NCBI GenBank assembly: GCA_016838945.1
Contig: JADLKP010000002.1
Location: 1 to 50,436 of the forward strand
DNA: 50,436 bases
Reading direction: 5' to 3'
Origin: Methanobrevibacter sp.
Lineage (GTDB): Archaea > Methanobacteriota > Methanobacteria > Methanobacteriales > Methanobacteriaceae
Positions 38,160-44,641 of this stretch are shown here, in pieces. The position numbers and the translations under genes are program-made. The number at the start of each line of letters is the position of its first letter. The first letter of the stretch is position 1. The notes beneath the pieces were generated by a model, which saw only the letters and a list, made by a program, of their open reading frames with translations, had not been told where the DNA came from and did no database searches.

Positions 38160-38383
38160 TAAATATACACATTCAATATTTTCTTCCTGAACTCCCTAGC
38201 AAAAATTTTACAATGCCAATGTTTCCTACCATGAAAATCATAGATCTTACCATTTATCATAGTAACCCTAACAAGAGAATTGCCTTCTTCTGTCCTATAT
38301 ATTCCACAGCTAAGGACTTTGCTCCTTATCCTAAAGAACCTATCATATAGGTATTCTCGGCCTTTCTTGGTAGTGATACTCAT
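38159..38383 (-). CDS. Hypothetical early protein
   Basis: 74-aa basic ORF. Confidence 0.45.
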   Translation of the reverse strand: MSITTKKGREYLYDRFFRIRSKVLSCGIYRTEEGNSLVRVTMINGKIYDFHGRKHWHCKIFAREFRKKILNVYI

Positions 38384-38484
38384 TCCTCATCACTCCTGAA
38401 GATACAGTTTTCATAACTTAGAATATCATCAAACAAGTCACAATAATCATCAGTTTTATGTTTGCAATCCTCGAAAAAACTCAT
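38380..38484 (-). CDS. Hypothetical 34-aa Cys-containing peptide (below track cutoff)
   Basis: MSFFEDCKHKTDDYCDLFDDILSYENCIFRSDEE, overlaps neighbours by a few nt. Confidence 0.4.
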   Translation of the reverse strand: MSFFEDCKHKTDDYCDLFDDILSYENCIFRSDEE

Positions 38485-38639
38485 ATGTACTCACCTATCC
38501 TTTTGAACCTGACTTCATAATCATATGGCAGAATATCTAACCCTATGAGAACATCCTCCAGTTCCTCGGATATGGCCTTATGGTCATCACCAGGAACACA
38601 TTTAACATGTATCATAACATTAAAGCAATTGGTTTTCAT
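38481..38639 (-). CDS. Hypothetical 52-aa protein (below track cutoff)
   Basis: MKTNCFNVMIHVKCVPGDDHKAISEELEDVLIGLDILPYDYEVRFKRIGEYI. Confidence 0.5.
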   Translation of the reverse strand: MKTNCFNVMIHVKCVPGDDHKAISEELEDVLIGLDILPYDYEVRFKRIGEYI

Positions 38640-39043
38640 AATTCATTCCACCTTAAACCTCTTCTGTCAATGTAATGAAAAACACTACTGACATTGCTGT
38701 AGCCTAATTCATCTGCAATTGCTTGCATAGTCATTCCCTTATTCTTTTCAGCTGAAAGGAATGTTACTCCTCCTGCCTTGTCGATGCGGCCATTACCCCA
38801 ATTGGGATTATTGATCATGTTGAAATGCAATTTATGATGGTTGCTCTTTGAGAGCAATATCATATTGCTTGGGTCATTATTGGTTTTGTCATTGTCCAAA
38901 TGGTGAATGTGGAATCCTTCTGGTATTGGTCCAAAATGTTCCTCATACACTAACCTATGCAATAATTTGCCCTGGTGGATTCCAGAGCTTACTTGATAGT
39001 ACCCATCCTTTCTTTTGTATGCATTACCGAATTTAGTTTCCAT
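38636..39043 (-). CDS. Free-standing HNH (homing-type) endonuclease
   Basis: LVYEEHFGPIPEGFHIHHLDNDKTNNDPSNMILLSKSNHHKLH; C-terminal HTH-like module MTMQAIADELGYSNVSSVFHYI. Confidence 0.85.
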   Translation of the reverse strand: METKFGNAYKRKDGYYQVSSGIHQGKLLHRLVYEEHFGPIPEGFHIHHLDNDKTNNDPSNMILLSKSNHHKLHFNMINNPNWGNGRIDKAGGVTFLSAEKNKGMTMQAIADELGYSNVSSVFHYIDRRGLRWNEL

Positions 39044-39060
39044 CTTTAAACAACCCCTGA

Positions 39061-40086
39061 TTATCTATTCCCAAATCGTTTAATAAACTTTGCAAATTTA
39101 GCAGCATTAATCTCCCTAATCCCATATACGCTATGATACTTATCATGACAAAATTGACATAATACTATACCATTGCCAACATCATAAGCTAGTTCAGGAT
39201 ACTGTTCATAACCAAATATATGGTGTGCATGCAGCCTCTTATCCAATCCACAGCATTGGCAAACCTTATCTCTCCTTAACACTTGATTTCTCCAATTAGT
39301 GTATTCTGCAGACTTTCTTGAAACCAAATCCTCAACAGACTCAATGTCAAGATCATCATCAAGGTATTCAATATGATTAACCAACAAATATTTATCAAAT
39401 TCCCCTTTACTGTCATTGGTTACCTTTAGGATTCCTGTTAACCTGACATTATCATTAACTAATAATTTGTTCACAATATCATCCCCAAGGATTACAGGAA
39501 GATAGACCCTCACGTCTCTCTCACTCAAATCCTTTTTAAAATTAGTTAAAACACATTTTTGGAAATCCACATAAGAAGATTCATCTCTCAAGAATCTGAA
39601 AGCTCGGCCTCCACATTCATTACAGATAGAAGGTTCTTGAATATGTTCTCCTGGAGTCTGTGCCATTTTATGCAATCTCATACAACTTGCGCACTCAAAA
39701 ACCGCTTCCTTTACCTTTGGATGGGTTTTAGCTACAGATTTGATAACTCCTTCAACTGAAATTAAATTATTTATATGTCTGCTGCTTGTATCAAGCAATG
39801 AAATGTTATTGTCAATATCCTTAAACCTGATGTTCAATTCAACTTCTTCCATTGAAGGATTGATATTTTTAATGGCTCTTTGTGCAGCTGCAATAACCTC
39901 TTCTGGTTTCCATATTAGTAATTCAACCAAATCAGGGTCAAACTTCTCCAGGTCTTCATAATTGACTGTAAGTGATCTTTCATCAGGATATTTTTTTAAA
40001 ATTTCAAATACATCATCCTTGTAAATTATAGAGAAGAATTCTTCAAATTTGGCAAGTGTTGTTTTTGTTTTGAAATCATCATCCAT
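39061..40086 (-). CDS. MCM N-terminal domain (helical A domain, zinc ribbon, OB fold) fused to a C-terminal HNH nuclease; no AAA+ motor
   Basis: NNLISVEGVIKSVAKTHPKVKEAVFECASC...CNECGGRAFRF...DNVRLTGILKV...LLVNHIEYLDDD (MCM N-domain), then VLRRDKVCQCCGLDKRLHAHHIFGYEQYPELAYDVGNGIVLCQFCHDKYHSVYG (HNH). Start moved to ATG at 40086. Confidence 0.8.
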   Translation of the reverse strand: MDDDFKTKTTLAKFEEFFSIIYKDDVFEILKKYPDERSLTVNYEDLEKFDPDLVELLIWKPEEVIAAAQRAIKNINPSMEEVELNIRFKDIDNNISLLDTSSRHINNLISVEGVIKSVAKTHPKVKEAVFECASCMRLHKMAQTPGEHIQEPSICNECGGRAFRFLRDESSYVDFQKCVLTNFKKDLSERDVRVYLPVILGDDIVNKLLVNDNVRLTGILKVTNDSKGEFDKYLLVNHIEYLDDDLDIESVEDLVSRKSAEYTNWRNQVLRRDKVCQCCGLDKRLHAHHIFGYEQYPELAYDVGNGIVLCQFCHDKYHSVYGIREINAAKFAKFIKRFGNR

Positions 40087-40161
40087 TTTAAATCCTCCAT
40101 AATATAATAATAATAAAAAAATATTTTTTAATAATAATATAATATAATAAAATTTTTTTAA

Positions 40162-40236
40162 CGAAGATATATAGTAAGGAATACACACTAGTGTGTATAG
40201 TGTGTATAAATACACACTCCTATTCCTATGTCTTCG
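40162..40236. promoter_or_regulatory. Nested palindrome cluster (candidate origin or operator) upstream of the MCM-HNH gene
   Basis: Perfect 18-bp palindrome ATACACACTAGTGTGTAT (40181-40198) plus AGTGTGTA-taaa-TACACACT (40199-40218), flanked by CGAAGA...TCTTCG; AT-rich tract next to it. Confidence 0.65.
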
Positions 40237-40260
40237 CAGAAATTTTTTACACTTGAAACA

Positions 40261-40710
40261 CTACCTCAATGAACTTCCATTACTTAATCTACCTTCCTTA
40301 GCAGATTCAAAAGCTTTAACGATAGTGAAATCAGAATCAATACATTTTTTCTTTAGGTCTGCGAATGTCACATCATCATAATTTCCTACAACATTACGAA
40401 TCTGATTCTCTCCAACTTTACCATGTATATCCTGAATTCTAGTTAATGTGGAGAATGCTAGTTCTAAAGATTTATGATGATCAATACTTGCAGCTTTATC
40501 TTTCTCAAGCCTGCAAAGCTTACTATGCAAGAATGTTAAGTGAGATTCAACATCAGCAATTTCTTTTTTCACTTCTCCAATCTCATCACTTGCATTTAAT
40601 TCTTCAGATAAGGCCATGTTTAAAAAAGTAGATAAGGGCATTCCAAGTTTTGCTTCTGCCATTCTTACAAGATCTTCATCTAAGGTTACATTTTTTCTAA
40701 TCTTACTCAT
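40261..40710 (-). CDS. Ribbon-helix-helix-like protein with coiled coil
   Basis: SKIRKNVTLDEDLVRMAEAKLGMPLSTFLNMALSEEL then coiled coil. Confidence 0.6.
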   Translation of the reverse strand: MSKIRKNVTLDEDLVRMAEAKLGMPLSTFLNMALSEELNASDEIGEVKKEIADVESHLTFLHSKLCRLEKDKAASIDHHKSLELAFSTLTRIQDIHGKVGENQIRNVVGNYDDVTFADLKKKCIDSDFTIVKAFESAKEGRLSNGSSLR

Positions 40711-40719
40711 GAGAACCCC

Positions 40720-40953
40720 CTAATCTGTCATTAGTACTTCTTCCAAAATTTTAATCTCGTGTTTGAGATTGTTTTCATTGTTTCTCAGGCTTTCTAACTT
40801 GATTCTCATCATGTCCCTTTCGATAGATTCCCTATCATTAGAGAACATAAAAACGAACCATTCTATCGCTTGTGCTGGATTATAGCCAGTTGCTAAAAGT
40901 TTTTCTTTGGTCTCTTTGTGTAACCTTGCAGAGACTATTTCTGTTTTACCCAT
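40720..40953 (-). CDS. Small DNA-binding-like protein with C-terminal coiled coil
   Basis: TEIVSARLHKETKEKLLATGYNPAQAIEWFVFMF. Confidence 0.5.
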   Translation of the reverse strand: MGKTEIVSARLHKETKEKLLATGYNPAQAIEWFVFMFSNDRESIERDMMRIKLESLRNNENNLKHEIKILEEVLMTD

Positions 40954-41185
40954 CTACAGCACCCCCTAAAGCTGCTTTGATGTGCTTGCAGTGATGTTCA
41001 GTATCCCAAAGCTTTACACATCCATAAGGCCCTGATTGTTTCCTGAACTTGAAGTCAGGACAATCACATTTAACTGTCCCTTCCTCATGATCTACAGTCA
41101 CTAAGTATTCAGTGTGTTTCTCGTCATTGTAGACGAGCCAATCTGAGAATATTTCGCTTTGAAAAATTAGTGCAGAGGCGATTAT
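40946..41185 (-). CDS. SWIM-type zinc finger protein (missing from ORF track; likely non-AUG start)
   Basis: Open frame ...FQSEIFSDWLVYNDEKHTEYLVTVDHEEGTVKCDCPDFKFRKQSGPYGCVKLWDTEHHCKHIKAALGGAVDG; CxC...CxH; RBS-like GGAGGTGAT upstream of an ATA codon. Confidence 0.65.
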   Translation of the reverse strand: MIASALIFQSEIFSDWLVYNDEKHTEYLVTVDHEEGTVKCDCPDFKFRKQSGPYGCVKLWDTEHHCKHIKAALGGAVDG

Positions 41186-41406
41186 AGAATCACCTCCTCA
41201 TAGCATTCTCTTTCCCCATCATAGACAAGGATTAGTTTTTCTGCACCTGATAGGTGCTTGTAATCCTTGAGTATTCTTTCCCTTTCCTTTCGGTTATTGG
41301 TGTCTAGGAGCAAGGAGCCTGCGAGGAGAGTTCCGTCCTCTTTGACTCCTTTGTACTGCTTTCTCATGATAACAACCTCTCTATTTCTTGCTTGATTGCT
41401 GGGCAT
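41182..41406 (-). CDS. Hypothetical early protein
   Basis: 74-aa ORF. Confidence 0.45.
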   Translation of the reverse strand: MPSNQARNREVVIMRKQYKGVKEDGTLLAGSLLLDTNNRKERERILKDYKHLSGAEKLILVYDGERECYEEVIL

Positions 41407-42167
41407 TCTTCATCAGTGACAAACCCGTTCTTGTTAAGACGGATTAACTCTTCATATGCTTTTACTAATGATTTTTTAGGCAGTTCTGCAATGATTGAAG
41501 AGGCTATTTCTGCAGCATTATCGAGCGGATTTAATTTTTCCACCATTTCCTGAAGTTTTGGAGCTTCAACCTTTTGTGGTTTGGCTTCCGCTTCAATCTG
41601 TTCAAGGGTACGGAACTTTTTCACATCATGCAAGTATTGGCCTTTGTCATCAATGTAAGTGTAGTATTTTTCATTAACCATTGAATTGACTTTGATGACT
41701 GCTTTGGATGATTGGCTGTCATCATTAAAAACGAGTCTCATGTCAATCTGTCCTATGAAGATTAGGTTTTTCTTGCTTGAGACCAGATTCCTTAAGATGT
41801 CATTCCATCTTTTGGATCTATCGGAATATGCTGCCATGCCTTTGGCTTTGCTTGTTAGCATTTCCAATAAGCTTGTGACTCCATCAAGGATGATAGTATC
41901 ATATTCGGATTTGGTTATTTCCTTAATGGTTTCCTTGATTGAATTGTATGTAGTTAGGTCAGTTGTCAGATTGATTTCCACTATAGGGACATTGGTATAA
42001 TTGGTATCGTCAATGTCTATGCAGATTGGATTCAATCCATGTTCATTGCAGTATTGCTCTGCAAATGTACTTTTACCTGAACCATCCATACCGTATATGA
42101 GAACCTTTTTGAGGTTTGGTTCCTTTGCTCTGTTTTTTAATCTTAAAGCCATGAATAAAACCTCCAT
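41364..42167 (-). CDS. RecA-fold ATPase (Sak4/AAA_24-like)
   Basis: KVLIYGMDGSGKSTFAEQY Walker A; YDTIILDGVTSLLEML Walker B; NLIFIGQIDMRL. Confidence 0.75.
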   Translation of the reverse strand: MEVLFMALRLKNRAKEPNLKKVLIYGMDGSGKSTFAEQYCNEHGLNPICIDIDDTNYTNVPIVEINLTTDLTTYNSIKETIKEITKSEYDTIILDGVTSLLEMLTSKAKGMAAYSDRSKRWNDILRNLVSSKKNLIFIGQIDMRLVFNDDSQSSKAVIKVNSMVNEKYYTYIDDKGQYLHDVKKFRTLEQIEAEAKPQKVEAPKLQEMVEKLNPLDNAAEIASSIIAELPKKSLVKAYEELIRLNKNGFVTDEECPAIKQEIERLLS

Positions 42168-42323
42168 TTATAAGAATCCCCATGTTTGTGGTATTACTAA
42201 AAATGCGATTAGGAAGAATATGAACACCAGGAATGTAATGAATACTAATTGCATTACGCTGATGGTTAATTGTTCTTCCATTACTTCATGTGCATTGCAT
42301 TTGTGTAAGGTTTTAGGTTTCAT
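42168..42323 (-). CDS. Small membrane protein, 51 aa (below track cutoff)
   Basis: MKPKTLHKCNAHEVMEEQLTISVMQLVFITFLVFIFFLIAFLVIPQTWGFL. Confidence 0.5.
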   Translation of the reverse strand: MKPKTLHKCNAHEVMEEQLTISVMQLVFITFLVFIFFLIAFLVIPQTWGFL

Positions 42324-42565
42324 TAGTAACCCCCCACATAGCAATTTTCACATTGTGGTGAACCTTTTCCAAAGCTGCATTTTTGACAGTTGCTGTTCAT
42401 GTAGTCTTCTATAGTTGAGATGGTTTTCTGTTCCTCTGCAATAACTTCTTTGCATTGTCCGCAGTCTACACAGAGGACATCCTCATCACCATCCTGGTAG
42501 AGACACATTTCGTTGAGGTATTCCTCGAAGTCATGGTCTGGTTCTAATCTTGGTCCGAAGATCAT
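42323..42565 (-). CDS. Cys-rich early protein
   Basis: CVDCGQCKEVI...NCQKCSFGKGSPQCENCYVGGY. Confidence 0.55.
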   Translation of the reverse strand: MIFGPRLEPDHDFEEYLNEMCLYQDGDEDVLCVDCGQCKEVIAEEQKTISTIEDYMNSNCQKCSFGKGSPQCENCYVGGY

Positions 42566-42825
42566 GCTTCCACCTCTTGAGAGGAGTTGTTCTGAAAACT
42601 AGTTACAGGCCTTAATGCAGCGAGTGCTGCTAAGGCGTTTATGTAGTCGGCGTATTCCTCGAAGTTGAGGAGTACTCCTTCGTCTAAAAATTTCATTTTT
42701 GTTACACCTTCCTTGAGAATAGTTTTATCTGCAGTTGCCGCTGCAAGTAAAACTTTCTGTAATACTATTTTTGTTTTACTAGTATATAAAGTTTGTGTTT
42801 TTAATCTATTTGTGTATTTACTCAA
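42562..42825 (-). CDS. First gene of the leftward early operon, hypothetical
   Basis: 87-aa ORF divergent from the 42.9 kb regulator. Confidence 0.5.
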   Translation of the reverse strand: MSKYTNRLKTQTLYTSKTKIVLQKVLLAAATADKTILKEGVTKMKFLDEGVLLNFEEYADYINALAALAALRPVTSFQNNSSQEVEA

Positions 42826-42901
42826 AAATTATAAAAAGATATATATGTTTATAAAAACAAAATATAAAATACTCATAAAATAACATTTGGGAGGTTTTAG
42901 C

Positions 42902-43081
42902 ATTACTGAGAATGATTTCTTAAGAACATCCGCAACAGTAAATAAAAAGGATTTTAGAAAATTCAAAGCTCTTGCCAATCTCAAGTATGATAATGATCCA
43001 TTAAACAATGCATGGCAAGAAGCAGTAAGGCTATTTTTGGAAAAGTATAAAAACGAATTTATTGAAGCTGTTGAAGATTGA
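42902..43081 (+). CDS. Small regulator-like protein (RHH-like), divergent from the early operon; candidate repressor/Cro analogue
   Basis: ITENDFLRTSATVNKKDFRKFKALANLKYDNDPLNNAWQEAVRLFLEKY; SD GGGAGGT lies after the track TTG start, so start is probably ATT at 42902. Confidence 0.5.
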   Translation: MTENDFLRTSATVNKKDFRKFKALANLKYDNDPLNNAWQEAVRLFLEKYKNEFIEAVED

Positions 43082-43324
43082 TTAATTTTTTTTAAAAATA
43101 GTTTTTGTTTTATATTATACGAATGTTTTAAAAAATTGTCGAAAGCATTCGCTAAACCTTTAAAATTACGAATGCGAAACTCTTTAAACTCTATTTTATA
43201 TTTAAACCACTTTAAATAAGTTATTAAAGTAAAGTATAAATATACATAACAATCATATATATTATTGTCGCAGATATTAATAATATTCACCTTCCTTGGG
43301 GCATACTATTTTTATGCTGTCGAC

Positions 43325-43384
43325 ACTGGTTGATGGTTAAGTTATGTCTGTTGCCGCAGCATAATTTAACCGCTCGAAACCAGT
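43325..43384 (+). ncRNA. Candidate structured RNA in the regulatory intergenic region
   Basis: ACTGGTT...GGTTAAGTTATG tctgttgccgcag CATAATTTAACC...AACCAGT; 12-bp stem with one G-U on +, nested in a 7-bp outer stem. Confidence 0.4.
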
Positions 43385-43562
43385 ATTAAACTATTTCTTA
43401 AACTAATTTTTATCATTCTTAATATATAACACTTTATTTTATGATCCAATCCTTAACCGATTGAATAATATTCAACTGCTAATCTTGGTAAAATTATTTT
43501 TAACATCTGCATTATATTTATTTTACGATAAAGAGAGCATTTGAAAAGTAATAAAGAGCTAA

Positions 43563-43685
43563 TGTTCAAGTGTGGACTGTTCAGAAAAATAGTAAAATGT
43601 TTGAACAATTTAAAGTTTGAAAAATAGAAATGCATGGGATTTAAAATTTAGTGTTCAACTCCCACGCCTAAAAAATTGAACAGTC
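43563..43685. repeat. Cluster of five TGTTCAA/TTGAACA-type motifs with outer IR GACTGTTCA...TGAACAGTC
   Basis: Motifs at 43563, 43578, 43601, 43652, 43676; 9-bp perfect inverted repeat 43575-43583/43677-43685. Confidence 0.55.
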
Positions 43686-43775
43686 AAATAAAATTAAATA
43701 AAAAATAGTAGAATTATTCCTGATGCAAATAATAAAAAAAAGAAGAAAATTAAAAAAAATATAAAATAAATTTTA

Positions 43776-44189
43776 TTATGCTTTAACTAAATCTCCACCT
43801 TGTATTTTCAAGTATTCCCCATTCTTCACAGAAACATAAACAGTAGACCCTTTATCAGTAGTTGCCTCATTACTAATTATACTATCCAGTTCCATAGAAG
43901 AATCTGAAGACCTTTCAACATACCCTCCAAACTCAGAAGTTTGTGTAAATTTATATTCTCCTGCTGGCAAATCAGAACCAACCTTATAAGTACCATCATG
44001 GTAAACTTTATCCACACTAGCATTATTTGACTCTGAATCTGAATCACTTGCCACTGAAGAAGTGTTTTGATCAGGAGAAAAACTTCCAACAATCATACCA
44101 ACAATAAACAGCCCAATACAACAAACAACAATTATTGAAATTACTTTCTTTGTTGTGCTCCATTCCTTGAAATCATCTATAATGCTCAT
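43776..44189 (-). CDS. Membrane-anchored exported protein (possible moron)
   Basis: N-terminal TM VISIIVVCCIGLFIVGMIVG, Ser/Asp linker, YKVGSDLPAGEYKFTQTSEFGGYVERSSDS domain. Confidence 0.6.
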   Translation of the reverse strand: MSIIDDFKEWSTTKKVISIIVVCCIGLFIVGMIVGSFSPDQNTSSVASDSDSESNNASVDKVYHDGTYKVGSDLPAGEYKFTQTSEFGGYVERSSDSSMELDSIISNEATTDKGSTVYVSVKNGEYLKIQGGDLVKA

Positions 44190-44191
44190 TT

Positions 44192-44545
44192 TTAAATTCC
44201 TCCACCTAGGTTAAGGTAAATGAAGTATTTCAAAGCTTTTATCAATATTCCTAATCCTAAACCCCCGAGCAAACCAGTACAGAATCTTAATTTATTGTTG
44301 CTTTCACGGCCCATATATAACTGTGTAAATCCATCAATAAATGCAGGAATCAATAATGTTATTGCAAATATTAATACTCCTGAATTATAATCTACAAAGA
44401 AATAATATGCATATATGAAATAACATATTAAAGATATATAAAATCCAGTGCATCTAGCACAAACTGGGAATTGATGCCCATTAATGAAAAAACTTCGGTC
44501 TGGTTTTCTATGACATATCAAGTTTAGCATATTCATATTTAACAA
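44192..44545 (-). CDS. DUF2085-family membrane protein (possible moron)
   Basis: ICHRKPDRSFFINGHQFPVCARCTGFYISL. Confidence 0.75.
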   Translation of the reverse strand: MLNMNMLNLICHRKPDRSFFINGHQFPVCARCTGFYISLICYFIYAYYFFVDYNSGVLIFAITLLIPAFIDGFTQLYMGRESNNKLRFCTGLLGGLGLGILIKALKYFIYLNLGGGI

Positions 44546-44641
44546 CTTTTAATACTTCTGCTTAATATTTATATACAATTAATGTTAATATAATTTATCT
44601 TTTAATTGTGAGAGGATTACCTATTGTAGTTAATTGTTTAT

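Noticed and set aside
39061-40086. Functional viral MCM helicase
   Set aside because: No Walker A/B, sensor or arginine-finger region; an HNH domain occupies the C-terminus.
39061-40215. Full-length track ORF starting MYLYTLYTLVCIPYYISS
   Set aside because: The first 43 codons are translated from the AT-rich palindromic intergenic region; ATG at 40086 begins the recognisable MCM-like N-terminus.
42829-43290. 153-aa minus ORF opposite the regulator
   Set aside because: Low-complexity, spans the promoter region and structured intergenic DNA, antisense to a better supported regulator.
43640-43670. tRNA-like 3' half (GTTCAACTCCCACGCC)
   Set aside because: Contains a T-loop-like string but flanking bases do not form T-arm or acceptor stems, and no D or anticodon arm is visible.
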